Shown here: positions 16,414-25,302 of the stretch, one piece after another
Numbering within the stretch: position 1 is the first letter of the stretch
Layout of the letters: each line of letters begins with the position of its first letter
Translations under genes and position numbers: made by a program
DNA from: a virus
Direction: 5' to 3' (one strand)
IMG/VR virus record: IMGVR_UViG_3300020442_001666
Coordinates: 1 to 29,418 of that record
DNA length: 29,418 bases
The notes under the pieces: model-generated
Databases searched by the model: none
What the model was told of the DNA's origin: nothing
The model's input: the letters and a program-made list of their open reading frames with translations, nothing else

Positions 16414-18326
16414 ATTACTTTCTTAGTCCCTGGAAATCCTCCGAAAGGCAGAGAAACTGTTTTATCTAAATATTCAGGGCCAGGAACGGTTCCTACAAGA
16501 GTACTTGAGTCTGATACTAGGTCGCTTTGCTTACCTTGAAATCTTAATCTGCACGAAGTAAGCCGCTTACCACAAACATCTATTCTTTTCCAAGAATATT
16601 TATTGTATTCTGGTTCGTCTCCTGTGTTGCTTCTTAAAGCTTCCCATATTCTATAGCAATTCGCTTTTGGTGACGTTCTTACCCTATTACCTATAGCATA
16701 CGAAGTAGAAGAAGACCAAGCAGCTATATTATTAATATTTGTAGTAATTAACCTATCATTTTCATCAAAGTATCTGCTAAAAGAGTCTCCGGGAACTGTG
16801 CATCCTCCTCTATTATATAAAGACCCTCCTTGATATTCCCATACACAATATTTGGCGGCGGAAAGGCGGCCTGGAATTACCGCATGTTCTAAGTCTGCAG
16901 GACTTGCTAGTTCTACTTCTAATACCATTCCCTGATCGTTTGATACTCTATCTATGAGATAAGTATAACTAGGATATTCTAGGCCTATGCTTGGAGTATC
17001 TGTAGATTGAAATGTGTATTTTAAAAGAGTGCACCTAAAAACTACTTTTGATTTTAATAAATCTGTTGAAGTTTTTAAATTTGCATCATCAAGTATTTCA
17101 GCTAAATTTGTTTCATCATCTGTTCCGTCCGAGTTATCTACAAGACTTCTTCCAAGAACAGGGATATTTGCTAAAGTCAGCTTAGGGCGAGGAGACTCTC
17201 CTGTACGTACTTCTAAACCCTCTATACCTATCGGAAATGCTATATACTCGTTTAAACCAGTCCCTGCTTTATTTGGAAAATAGATATTTTTGCCTGTACC
17301 AGACTCAAAGTTTAGACCATCATGTAAGTATAAAGTTGTAGGAGTAGTCTCATCATCTGATGGAAGAGTTATTTCAAATAAATTAACAATAGAGTCCCCG
17401 AGTTCCTGCTTTTGAGATGCTTTTATAATCTCAGAAGGGCCTCTTCCAACAGTTCCAGATACTGTAAGCTCTCTTTTAGTAACTCCTGCTGAATTAAATC
17501 TTGTAAAGTGCTCTATAAAAAATAAGGTATTTGCTGTTGTTGCACTAGAACTGTTTATAAACTGATATAAAAATACAATTATTCGATAAGTTCCATCGGA
17601 TGGAAAAGTTTGTCGAGTTCCAGTAAAACTGTCTGCATGTATTTCTACCCAGTCGCCAGTTCCTATATTTAACGCCCAAACAACAGACTTATCATTAGTC
17701 GGTGCACTTCCGTCAAAAGTTATATAGTCTCCGGTACTGCCTGTAAATTCCGGGCTATAGACATATCCTCGATTTAGTCTTCTAAAACTAGTTGCAGTAT
17801 TCCATTTAGTATAAACTTGAAGTCGTAGGCGCCTGTTTGCAACACTCGGATAATCGTTTGTTTCTGCTTTTTCGAAAGGACCGCCAACACTTGTCCAAAG
17901 TATATTACTGCTTGAGTAAGAAGTATAAGGACGGCTGTACCCAACTGTAGCTCCAAAAATTGTGCTGCTAGCATAGATATTTGCATCTACATAACCCCAG
18001 CCATTCTTATAAGCAATCGGAGTATTAGAAGTGCTAGTATTTGTTCCGTCATTAAAGTTTACAAAGTTTGCATCACTGTCTGTCCCAAAGTCGGGACCAG
18101 TATTTTTTAAAGTAAGTGAGTATGATGCGATATTACTTGAAGAAAAATCTGCAGTAAACGTTTTATCTGTTGCACTTATTGATGAAGGAGTAACAGTACA
18201 GTTTGTGGGGGTGCCCACAACACTTAAAGGATAGGCTACTCTATTAAAATCGATCTCTAAAGTATCGTCTCGCGTTAAGTTAAATGTAGCATCTGTATCA
18301 AAAAGATTTAAAGTTTTTACGCTCAT
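16410..18326 (-). CDS. L: Minor tail protein, lambda gpL-like with large N-terminal extension (638 aa)
   Basis: The ATG overlaps the M-like stop by 4 nt. The C-terminal half is gpL-like: IIKASQKQELGDSIVNLFEI near 300, then CVWEYQGGSLYNRGGC, DVCGKRLTSCRLRF and LPFGGFPGT at the end. Four cysteines at about 494, 509, 585 and 592 sit where lambda gpL binds a [4Fe-4S] cluster; a fifth at about 557 is extra. Lambda gpL is about 230 residues. Here an additional N-terminal region of about 300 residues precedes it. That region starts with a short beta segment (TLNLFDTDATFNLTRDDTL) and has Ser/Thr/Asn-rich beta stretches with several aromatics, resembling an appended Ig-like or carbohydrate-binding module. 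It forms part of the tail-tip ring joined to the tube. Confidence 0.9.
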   Translation of the reverse strand: MSVKTLNLFDTDATFNLTRDDTLEIDFNRVAYPLSVVGTPTNCTVTPSSISATDKTFTADFSSSNIASYSLTLKNTGPDFGTDSDANFVNFNDGTNTSTSNTPIAYKNGWGYVDANIYASSTIFGATVGYSRPYTSYSSSNILWTSVGGPFEKAETNDYPSVANRRLRLQVYTKWNTATSFRRLNRGYVYSPEFTGSTGDYITFDGSAPTNDKSVVWALNIGTGDWVEIHADSFTGTRQTFPSDGTYRIIVFLYQFINSSSATTANTLFFIEHFTRFNSAGVTKRELTVSGTVGRGPSEIIKASQKQELGDSIVNLFEITLPSDDETTPTTLYLHDGLNFESGTGKNIYFPNKAGTGLNEYIAFPIGIEGLEVRTGESPRPKLTLANIPVLGRSLVDNSDGTDDETNLAEILDDANLKTSTDLLKSKVVFRCTLLKYTFQSTDTPSIGLEYPSYTYLIDRVSNDQGMVLEVELASPADLEHAVIPGRLSAAKYCVWEYQGGSLYNRGGCTVPGDSFSRYFDENDRLITTNINNIAAWSSSTSYAIGNRVRTSPKANCYRIWEALRSNTGDEPEYNKYSWKRIDVCGKRLTSCRLRFQGKQSDLVSDSSTLVGTVPGPEYLDKTVSLPFGGFPGTKKVI

Positions 18327-18718
18327 GGCTCGTACACTCTTCTAAATGAAGCCGACATTGAATGATATAGTTCACTAATATAAGTTATTCCGTACTCTTC
18401 ACATACAACTTTTACAGTAGTATCTCCGCTGTGATCAGTTACAACTAAATCAAATGCTTTTCCAGTTTGTGCATCAAAAAATGCGGCTATTTCATATATC
18501 TTTGCAGCTTCTCTGTTGTTAAAAGTTATGGAAAAATTTTGATCTGAAGGGTTTACTCCATCGGCCACTCTTTGCTCGTACCCATCTCCAAACTTTGCTA
18601 CTAGTATCCTTGGAGTAGCGCTTCGAGAAAGACCTCTATCTGCCACAACTGTAACATCTGTAGCAGGATCTCCTGTAGCTATAGAGCCAGCGGTTATTGT
18701 AAATTGAAACTGGGCCAT
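18323..18718 (-). CDS. M: Minor tail protein, lambda gpM-like (131 aa)
   Basis: The ATG at 18718 shares its first base with the last base of the tape measure stop. The protein has the family pattern: ATPRILVAKFGDGYEQRVADG (given in part), a FSITFNNREA strand, IAAFFDAQTGKAFDLVV, and a closing VVCEEYGITYISELYHSMSA with FRRVYEP. Lambda gpM is about 109 residues, similar to this. It is the distal-tail protein that joins the tube end to the tip complex. Position directly after the tape measure and before L is conserved. The family call is confident. Confidence 0.92.
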   Translation of the reverse strand: MAQFQFTITAGSIATGDPATDVTVVADRGLSRSATPRILVAKFGDGYEQRVADGVNPSDQNFSITFNNREAAKIYEIAAFFDAQTGKAFDLVVTDHSGDTTVKVVCEEYGITYISELYHSMSASFRRVYEP

Positions 18719-21700
18719 TATCGTGCTCCATACGGGCTAAGTAACCCGCCATGTCTTTTCTGTTTTTGAATTTCATTTTGTACGGCGCTTGCAATAGCCT
18801 TTCCTAAATCTTCACCGCCAGTTTGACTATCCACCGCTGTAGTTGATGAGCCATCGTTGTTCATATTAACACTTACACTTACATTATTTACAGAAGATCC
18901 TGAACCAGACATTTCTACTGGAATAGATCTACCATTTGGAAGAGGTACTACTGCTTCGGTTCCGTGTAAGATTGCGGGGTAGCCGGCAGCAGTTCCTCTT
19001 GCTATACCTCCGGCCCCGTAGCCCATTGCTGCACGCGCTGTCAGTCCCGCAGCAGCAATTCCGCCCATTCGAAACTTTTTACTGCCTTTTTTAAGCAATA
19101 ACATCATCATAATTAGAGGCATTGCCTGTTGCATCATTAGCATAGGATTTCCTCCTAAGAAGGGTATTCCGCCTGCACCGAAAATTCCGCCAAACATTGC
19201 TTTTGGTCCAGTAAACTTTCCTCCGTATCTTCCCGAAGGGGCAGCACCTCCTGCACCTCCTGCACCTCCAGTAAAAAAGCCTACAGCCATTCTGAATAAC
19301 CCTGAAAGAAAGCCACCGCCTTCACCACCTCCCATACTCGAAAAGGCTGTGCTTATTTTTGAAATGAGAGTATTAAATAAAGTTTTAAAGAGATTGCCTC
19401 CTTCCGAAAAAATATTTCCCATTTTTTCTAAAAAACCGCCTTCAGTATTGGAGTCAAAAAGATCTTTTAAACTTGTTGTAAAATGCCCAAAACTTTCTGC
19501 AACTGTTTCAGTTCTTGAAGCAATTACTTTGACTTCTTCTATCATTTCTCCATTGTGCTCAGTGTAACCAACCTCTGTTCTTTGCATCCCTGCTGTTACA
19601 GTTGCAGGCGTTTTTACTTCTGTCTTTTCTGCTGCTTTCTGTATTACTTTTGTACTTGAAGAATCTAATTTAACAGGTTTATCACAACAACCCATCTTTC
19701 CATCAAAAGTTGCAAATGCGCTTGTGATTGCGGTTGCTACTTTTCCAGCTCCAGTAGTGTGTGCTGTTTGAATTTGAGTTGCGCCCGTTTGCATTGCTGT
19801 GGCCATTTGAGCCGCCGGATCGTCCGCCCCAAAAAGAAAATCAGTAATTGCTTGAGATGCTCTTTTCGACGCCTCTTCAACCACCCCTCTCCACATTGCA
19901 TTACCCATCTTTTTAAGAGCTTCTGTACCACTACCTCCAGAACCTATCTCTGTAAGTGCTCCAGTGAGTCCGGATTGGAATCCGCTTCTTGTTGCTTGAT
20001 CTATTGCATTAGTAAAATTTTCGTCTTCGAGCGCTCGCTGGAATCCTTTTAAAGCTCCATCAGCGGTAGCAATTGCTGCAGCTCTGTTTATTCCTGCCGC
20101 AGCTCTCGCAAGAGTTGCCGAATCTCCTGCGTTTGTGATTACCTCATCATAAAGACCAGTAATAGTAGGGTCCGCCTCTCTGCCCTGTGACTGCATACGG
20201 TCTTTGTACTCTGCTTTTGCGAGTTTAGTTCTTGCGACAAGAATCTTTTCTTCCATATCAATCATTGCCACTTTTAAATTATATTCTTGATTTGCAGTGG
20301 CTATACGATTTTTTACAATTTCTTTTTCTACAGCAATCTTTGCTTTTAATATTTGCTCTTCGGAAGCATTTGGATTTTCTCGAAGTACATTTTCAAGCTC
20401 GTAACGTAAAACTCTCTCACGAGCAGCAGCCGCAGATAACATCTCTCGAGCACCCCTTTGCTGTAGGTCGAGAATTTGTTTTTGTAGATCCAGAGCTTTT
20501 TGTCCTTCCTTTAAGTTCAAAATGTCGCTTTTTTCATCGACTGCATCAAGTTTTACTTGTCTTGTATCTCTTAAAACTTGTAACAAATATGCAGCTACGT
20601 CTACTTCTGCCTCGAGGTCTGCGATTCGTACAAGAGCTGCTGCTCTTTCTTTAGGAGCTAGAAGCATTGCTAGAGCTCTTTCAGTATTTACTTGTTGTAC
20701 TTTTTCTGCATGAGCCTGCTCAGCTGCTGCTATATCGTCTACAATCTTTGCTCTTTCTCGATCGAGAGGATTAAGAATATTTGCAGTGTCTATTTGTTGC
20801 TTTTGTAAGGTTACACTTGAAGTTCGCAAGTTATCTTGTTCTGTTTGTAACCCTTGTAACTTCTCTCTAAACTCAGTTGCGGTAGTTCCTGCTTTTTCAA
20901 AAACAGCATCATAACGCTCCATAATTCTTAGATTGCCAGTTACATCTTTAGTGCTTTCTACAGCAGCATTTGCACTCTTTTTAAATTCATCCATGACAAA
21001 GACTGCACTTATTAAATCTGATCCAGCAATTGTTGAACCAAAGTTTGCGAGCTGATCTGTAAACGCATTGTAGTTTGCGTTTCCATCTTGTGCGGCTCTT
21101 TGCATACTCTCCAGTTTGTCAACAAAACCGTCAGCAGTAAAGCTAGTGCTAGTTAGAACTTCTCGTAGTTGAGGAATGTGCTCGAGTAGGGGCCCTAAAG
21201 ATTCTACGAATTCTTGGGCTTTGCCTACCTGCTTGTCTAAGGGCAAATCTTTAATGTCTTGAGCTAACCCGCTGATATCTAAAGTTGCGAGAGCGGTCAT
21301 TGTTTTTTCTTGTATACCTCTCTCCGCGTCTCTCGCTGCTCCAAGATCTCCTTCTGCTGCAAATCTGTCACGAGCCGCTGCTGCTCTTACTAAACCTTTA
21401 GCAATATTAGAAGCATCAGTTGCAGTAGCTTTCAGACTGCTTTCGACCGCTTTTACTTCTTCTCGTATTTTTCTATAATCTTTTACGCCTTCTCTTCCTG
21501 AAGCTAAAAACTTTTGAAATCCACTACCTTCATATAAGTTGCCCAGGCCTGCAAACTTTGCTATACTACCTACAACTCCTTCTGCGGCTGCAGTAATACT
21601 TAGCGCGGTTTCTTTAAGTATATCAACTAAGCCTGCAAGAGCTAGTATATTTACTAACTTTCCTATAGCTTTTACTAATTTACCTGCACCGTCTGCAGCT

Positions 21701-23091
21701 GCATTTAATCCTGTGGCGAGTCCTTCTCGTATTTTAGCACCAGTAATTTTAGCAGATAAAGCAATGTTTTTAAAAGCTATTTTAAATTTACTTTCTGTTA
21801 CTTTTGCAGCCTCTTGTGAGTTTGTAAAAGCTGTGCTAAGATTAGTAACTATTGAATCTTTTACTCCTGCAAAAACTCCCTTCATTACAGTACCTGTTGC
21901 AGCAGAATCTGCTTCAGCTCTTGCTAAAGTATTTTTAAATGAAGCCATTTCTATCGCAGGAACATCTTGACCCGCTGCAATTTTTGCAACTGTTTTGCTC
22001 TTGCTACCAGCTTTTACGGCTGCTATAGCTGCGTCTTGCAAAGCTTTCTTTTGATCTTTAAATGCTAATGAGTTTTTGTCAATTGCTTTTTTATAGTCTT
22101 CTTGAGCTTTTTTCGCTGCATTAACTTTTGCTGTAGCATTATCTCCAAACTTTTTTATTCCGGCATTTATTTCATCCATCGGAAGAATAGTTTTAGCAAT
22201 TGAAAGCCCTAAAGCACCAAATACGGTTGCTGCTGAAACAGCAGATCCATTAATGATTTCAGCAAAAGCAGAAAAGACAGGTAAAAGTGTCTGAGTAACA
22301 CTTTTAATAATGTCTTCAAAAGTTTTCTTTAACTGAATAAAAGGGTTTACAGGAGCATCGATGGAGCCAAACTGAGAATCTAACTGTCTTTGAGTTTCAA
22401 GTAATACTGCCTGGCTTCTTTGAGCTTCTGTCAATTGATCTGCTTGTAGCCCTAAAGCATCAGCATACCTTTTTGTAGCCGTTTCAAGTCGAAGTGTGAT
22501 ACCTAATTCATCCAAAAGTTCTGGTTCGGCTTTTGATACACCACGTACTAATCTGTCAAAAGCATCTTCAAAGTCTCTACCCAGTACTGCTGATACCTTT
22601 CTCGCGCCTACCGCTAGCTTTTCCAGCTGATCGGGACCAAACCCTTTTGCCACACCAATGGCGGCGGCTTGTGCGGCTTCTCTGAAGCCTAGCATTCCGT
22701 CGGATGCTTCTCTGAGAGACGCCGTTACTGAAGCGAGAGCTACGCCAGTGTTTCCAGCAAAAGATATCTGAGCTTTTTCTAATTGATCTATTTGTGCAGC
22801 GTTCTTTAAGAATTCAAAAGCCGCACTTAATGCAAATACGTTTGCGGCTACAGTTGCATAGGCTCCTACAAGACCTCCCATGCCTTGAGACATTTTAGCA
22901 AATTCTTTTGTACCGTTGGAGGTGGCTTTTGCAGCACCTTTCATTCGGCGATCTGTTTCTCCTGCAGATCTTCCTACTTTTCCTTGCTGCTCATCTACGT
23001 CTGCTAATGCTTTACGCAGCTTTTTAGCAGAAAGCGTGGCTTTTTGCATTTTGCCATTTACTTCAATGTCTATTTGAATTTTCTTAGCCAT
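18718..23091 (-). CDS. H: Tail tape measure protein (1457 aa)
   Basis: The ATG overlaps the stop of the frameshifted chaperone by one base. This is the longest gene, as expected for a tape measure. Residues about 1-70 are basic and helical, and 71-95 are a hydrophobic segment (VGAYATVAANVFALSAAFEF). The region to about 250 has ELLDELGITLR and related tape-measure motifs. About 780-1010 is a long charged helical region likely to form a coiled coil. The C-terminus has Gly-rich and Met-rich hydrophobic stretches, MLMMQQAMPLIMMMLLLKK among them. It ends with the family signature PAILHGTEAVVPLPNG and the KRHGGLLSPYG tail. At about 0.15 nm per residue, 1457 residues predict a tail near 200-220 nm; this is an estimate. 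The hydrophobic segments may form the channel for DNA entry. Confidence 0.95.
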   Translation of the reverse strand: MAKKIQIDIEVNGKMQKATLSAKKLRKALADVDEQQGKVGRSAGETDRRMKGAAKATSNGTKEFAKMSQGMGGLVGAYATVAANVFALSAAFEFLKNAAQIDQLEKAQISFAGNTGVALASVTASLREASDGMLGFREAAQAAAIGVAKGFGPDQLEKLAVGARKVSAVLGRDFEDAFDRLVRGVSKAEPELLDELGITLRLETATKRYADALGLQADQLTEAQRSQAVLLETQRQLDSQFGSIDAPVNPFIQLKKTFEDIIKSVTQTLLPVFSAFAEIINGSAVSAATVFGALGLSIAKTILPMDEINAGIKKFGDNATAKVNAAKKAQEDYKKAIDKNSLAFKDQKKALQDAAIAAVKAGSKSKTVAKIAAGQDVPAIEMASFKNTLARAEADSAATGTVMKGVFAGVKDSIVTNLSTAFTNSQEAAKVTESKFKIAFKNIALSAKITGAKIREGLATGLNAAADGAGKLVKAIGKLVNILALAGLVDILKETALSITAAAEGVVGSIAKFAGLGNLYEGSGFQKFLASGREGVKDYRKIREEVKAVESSLKATATDASNIAKGLVRAAAARDRFAAEGDLGAARDAERGIQEKTMTALATLDISGLAQDIKDLPLDKQVGKAQEFVESLGPLLEHIPQLREVLTSTSFTADGFVDKLESMQRAAQDGNANYNAFTDQLANFGSTIAGSDLISAVFVMDEFKKSANAAVESTKDVTGNLRIMERYDAVFEKAGTTATEFREKLQGLQTEQDNLRTSSVTLQKQQIDTANILNPLDRERAKIVDDIAAAEQAHAEKVQQVNTERALAMLLAPKERAAALVRIADLEAEVDVAAYLLQVLRDTRQVKLDAVDEKSDILNLKEGQKALDLQKQILDLQQRGAREMLSAAAARERVLRYELENVLRENPNASEEQILKAKIAVEKEIVKNRIATANQEYNLKVAMIDMEEKILVARTKLAKAEYKDRMQSQGREADPTITGLYDEVITNAGDSATLARAAAGINRAAAIATADGALKGFQRALEDENFTNAIDQATRSGFQSGLTGALTEIGSGGSGTEALKKMGNAMWRGVVEEASKRASQAITDFLFGADDPAAQMATAMQTGATQIQTAHTTGAGKVATAITSAFATFDGKMGCCDKPVKLDSSSTKVIQKAAEKTEVKTPATVTAGMQRTEVGYTEHNGEMIEEVKVIASRTETVAESFGHFTTSLKDLFDSNTEGGFLEKMGNIFSEGGNLFKTLFNTLISKISTAFSSMGGGEGGGFLSGLFRMAVGFFTGGAGGAGGAAPSGRYGGKFTGPKAMFGGIFGAGGIPFLGGNPMLMMQQAMPLIMMMLLLKKGSKKFRMGGIAAAGLTARAAMGYGAGGIARGTAAGYPAILHGTEAVVPLPNGRSIPVEMSGSGSSVNNVSVSVNMNNDGSSTTAVDSQTGGEDLGKAIASAVQNEIQKQKRHGGLLSPYGAR

Positions 23092-23929
23092 TAGCCTTGT
23101 ACACTATGGGTGAAATTTTTTCCACCGCTATTGCGATTTCTTCGCTCTTCTGCTTTTCGTTTATTTTCTGCGTCTTTTAGTCTATAATCTACTAGTACTC
23201 TTTCATACATTTTCATAAAGAATAAAGTGTGTGTAGGATTGTCTATATCATGAATCTCAAACAAATACCCTAAGTCATTCCAGTGCTTTCCCATGTATGT
23301 TCCACTCATTCCTTCCCATGAGTCTGAAAGAAGGCTGAACATAAAAAATGCCACTTGAACTTCTTCGGGGAAAACCGAAAGCTCGAGCGGCATTTTGGCA
23401 GGATTGGGTTCTTGTCCTAGTTGCTCACAGACAAGTAGATATTTGTCAACATCAATAGGAGAGTGTTGCTCTTGTACATATCGAGCAAGTAGCTTCTCTA
23501 TTTCTGCTACTTGTTCCCAGTAAAATTTTCAAGATCACCTACAGTTTCAGTTACCCATGTATCAAAATCAGTTGAGTTTTTCATGAGTAGCTCTGCATTT
23601 TCTTGAGTATAAGCTAATTGATCGTCTGGGTCCAAATCTCCTATATCTACCAAAAGAAGCTCTTCTAGGTAACGATACTTAAGACCGGTCCAGCCTTTAA
23701 CAACTGCTCTTACGTATTCTGTTAGAAACTTATCTTCATCAAGCTCTTCTTCAGGCTGCCTAGACTTTTTATTGAACTTTGTAGTCAGACAACGTTTTCG
23801 GAGCTTAACTAGCTCTTCTCGAGCCAGGTAGGTTAATTCTACAGACATTCCACTATAGCCTGGAAAGTCTATGCCTACAGTTTTGCTTGGAGTCATTAAA
23901 CTCGCTAAAGAAACGGGGGTGTCACTCAT
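23091..23929 (-). CDS. GT: Tail assembly chaperone G-GT fusion, made by -1 frameshifting (279 aa)
   Basis: The first 136 residues are those of the G product. At the heptamer A-AAT-TTT (23528-23522) a -1 slip changes the frame so that reading continues as TAC TGG GAA with no stop until 23091. This adds 143 residues: 43 linking codons followed by the frame that starts MPLELSVFPEEVQVAFFMF. There is no ribosome binding site before that ATG (AATCCTGCCAAA), so the T part should appear only through frameshifting. The layout, a stop in frame 0 four codons after the slip and a tape measure gene just downstream, is the lambda G/GT plan. In that system the G part binds the tape measure and the T part recruits tube subunits. 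Confidence 0.93.
23486..23528 (-). promoter_or_regulatory. Programmed -1 frameshift signal: slippery AAATTTT plus stem-loop
   Basis: The heptamer AAATTTT (23528-23522) is in the correct phase (A AAT TTT) for X XXY YYZ slippage. After an 8-nt spacer a perfect 8-bp stem forms between CAAGTAGC (23513-23506) and GCTACTTG (23493-23486) with a 12-nt loop. Spacing of 5-9 nt to a stimulatory stem is typical of -1 frameshifting. The frame 0 stop codon (TAG) lies inside the stem's first arm. All elements were read directly; the efficiency is unknown. Confidence 0.93.
23507..23929 (-). CDS. G: Tail assembly chaperone G (140 aa)
   Basis: This is the non-shifted product, which ends TGNK-stop immediately after the slippery site. 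AAGGA lies about 6 nt before the ATG, and the gene is the first after the promoter at 23967-23995. The product is acidic and helical: LTYLAREELVKLRKRC, then DEDKFLTEYVRAVVKGW, then VDIGDLDPDDQLAYTQENA. It fits tail assembly chaperones of siphoviruses, which coat the tape measure during assembly and are absent from the virion. No other function is suggested. Confidence 0.9.
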   Translation of the reverse strand: MSDTPVSLASLMTPSKTVGIDFPGYSGMSVELTYLAREELVKLRKRCLTTKFNKKSRQPEEELDEDKFLTEYVRAVVKGWTGLKYRYLEELLLVDIGDLDPDDQLAYTQENAELLMKNSTDFDTWVTETVGDLENFTGNK

Positions 23930-23966
23930 TTTGTATCCTTATATGAAAGTAGTAATTTATTTTGTA

Positions 23967-23995
23967 ATTATATTGGAAGGCAGCTAAAAAGTCAA
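23967..23995 (-). promoter_or_regulatory. Sigma-70 promoter for the tail shaft/tip operon
   Basis: On the minus strand TTGACT (23995-23990) and TATAAT (23972-23967) are separated by 17 bp: 11 of 12 hexamer bases match the consensus. It lies between the terminator at 24015-24041 and the chaperone ATG at 23929, giving a leader of roughly 30 nt with the AAGGA site. It would restart transcription after the tube gene's terminator. Confidence 0.88.
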
Positions 23996-24014
23996 GAACT
24001 TTTTTTCGTACCAT

Positions 24015-24041
24015 AAATAAAAAACCCGCCGAAGCGGGTTT
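24015..24041 (-). terminator. Intrinsic terminator after the tail tube gene
   Basis: Reading the minus strand, AAACCCGC and GCGGGTTT form an 8-bp stem around a TTCG loop closed by C-G, the extra-stable C(UUCG)G type, followed by a run of six T (part of it in the stem). It starts 17 nt after the tube gene's stop (24058). A very strong candidate for rho-independent termination. Confidence 0.95.
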
Positions 24042-24057
24042 CAAGAAAGGTTAGATA

Positions 24058-25278
24058 TTAAGCACCAGTGTAAGTAATAGTTACCTCGTCTGCTTCGCTG
24101 ATGTTGCTTGGAAGAGCATGGAACCCTGTCTCCAAAGAAATAACATCTTCGATTTGGTGAGTAGGAATATCAATGTGTGCACCTGGGAACTCAACTACAA
24201 GGTTAGGAGCTGACGCACCACCAATTGTAAATTGAACGTTAAACTTATTTCGAGTCATAGTCTTGTTATTTACCAAGTCTTCGAAGAAAGATGCACTACG
24301 TCCGCCAGTAACACCAGTGTCGTCATCGTTCAAGTAGCAGTTAAAGCTTCCTGAAATATTACGAGTTCCTGTGATGTGACCGATAGGAGTATTTACTTTA
24401 CATAGCTCTTCTGGAGTCAAGAAAGTAATATTGTTTTCAAAGTTGATTGAGCCTCCAGTAAGAGTCAAGTGATACTCAGTCTGGAAATCATCACCAGTAG
24501 TACCGCCTGCGCTACCTGTTGTTGAATCTCCATCTTGATCCAAGTCACCAGCTTCGCCGAATACTTGATCACCATCTGCATCTGGACGAAGACGAAGTGA
24601 AGTAATACGATTACGCAAGAAGTTTGAAGTGCTGCTGCTTCCAGCGTAGCCTAAACGAGAAGTTGCACCTGACATATCAAGAGCACTAATTTGTTCGATC
24701 TCTGCTCCGAAACCAGACCAGTTAATAGTAGTAATTCCGTCGATATCAAAATCAATACCAGCAGTATTTACTACGCAGCCTGTGAGCTTGTAAATAGTTT
24801 GTCCGTTTGCAGAGCTATATGTTGCAGGAGTTGCTCCAGGAGCACATCCGCCAAGTACAAAGTAAAGATCAAATGTACCAAGTTCTGCAAGATCAGATTG
24901 AGCAGAAGTAACAACCATGTTGCTTGTACGAGTAGCGCTTACAGCAGCAGGTGACCAAACATCAGTAGTGTCATTCCACGTTTTTGCTCCAAAGAAATGC
25001 GCCCACAGTACTTCTTCTACTGCTGTGTGTGAAGAGCTCTCAAGAGTTGGACGAGCATAAGTGGAAAAAGACCACTCTGCTGGCTCAAGAGCGTTTGTAA
25101 ACATAGAGCGACCACGGTTTGAAGCGCCTGATGAATCTTGCATTTCATTCAGAGTTACTTCAGTAGTTGATGTCGCCTGCGAAAAAGAGAACCCGTCCAG
25201 TACTGGAATCTTCCAATATGTGGTTCCTTTTCCAATAAAGACGTGAGTATCACGACTTAGTTGAATTGTTGCTGGCAT
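24058..25278 (-). CDS. Tail tube (major tail) protein, T5 pb6-like (406 aa)
   Basis: AGGAGA lies 6 nt before the ATG. The N-terminus (LSRDTHVFIG, then STTEVTLNEMQD, then NALEPAEWSFSTYARP) parallels T5 pb6. The C-terminal part (GGSINFENNITFLTPEELCK, then ITGTRNISGSFNCYLNDDD, then HIDIPTHQIEDVISLETGFH) also aligns with it. These comparisons are from memory of pb6. T5 pb6 is about 464 residues with a C-terminal Ig-like domain; here the protein stops at the tube fold, so that decoration domain is absent. pb6-type subunits carry two tube domains and form trimeric rings. Codon choice (CGT/CGC for Arg, more GC) differs from its neighbours and fits abundant expression. It is bracketed by a gap with its own ribosome binding site and a terminator. 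Confidence 0.93.
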   Translation of the reverse strand: MPATIQLSRDTHVFIGKGTTYWKIPVLDGFSFSQATSTTEVTLNEMQDSSGASNRGRSMFTNALEPAEWSFSTYARPTLESSSHTAVEEVLWAHFFGAKTWNDTTDVWSPAAVSATRTSNMVVTSAQSDLAELGTFDLYFVLGGCAPGATPATYSSANGQTIYKLTGCVVNTAGIDFDIDGITTINWSGFGAEIEQISALDMSGATSRLGYAGSSSTSNFLRNRITSLRLRPDADGDQVFGEAGDLDQDGDSTTGSAGGTTGDDFQTEYHLTLTGGSINFENNITFLTPEELCKVNTPIGHITGTRNISGSFNCYLNDDDTGVTGGRSASFFEDLVNNKTMTRNKFNVQFTIGGASAPNLVVEFPGAHIDIPTHQIEDVISLETGFHALPSNISEADEVTITYTGA

Positions 25279-25302
25279 AGCATTTCTCCTAAATATTGAA
25301 AG

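Noticed and set aside
17774-17986. Second minus-strand frame inside the gpL-like gene
   Set aside because: It overlaps a well-supported coding frame fully, lacks a ribosome binding site and shows no protein family features.
19737-20713. Minus- and plus-strand frames inside the tape measure gene (19737-19931, 19759-20052, 20232-20654, 20522-20713)
   Set aside because: They are shadows of the tape measure frame; their composition follows from its codons and none has start signals.
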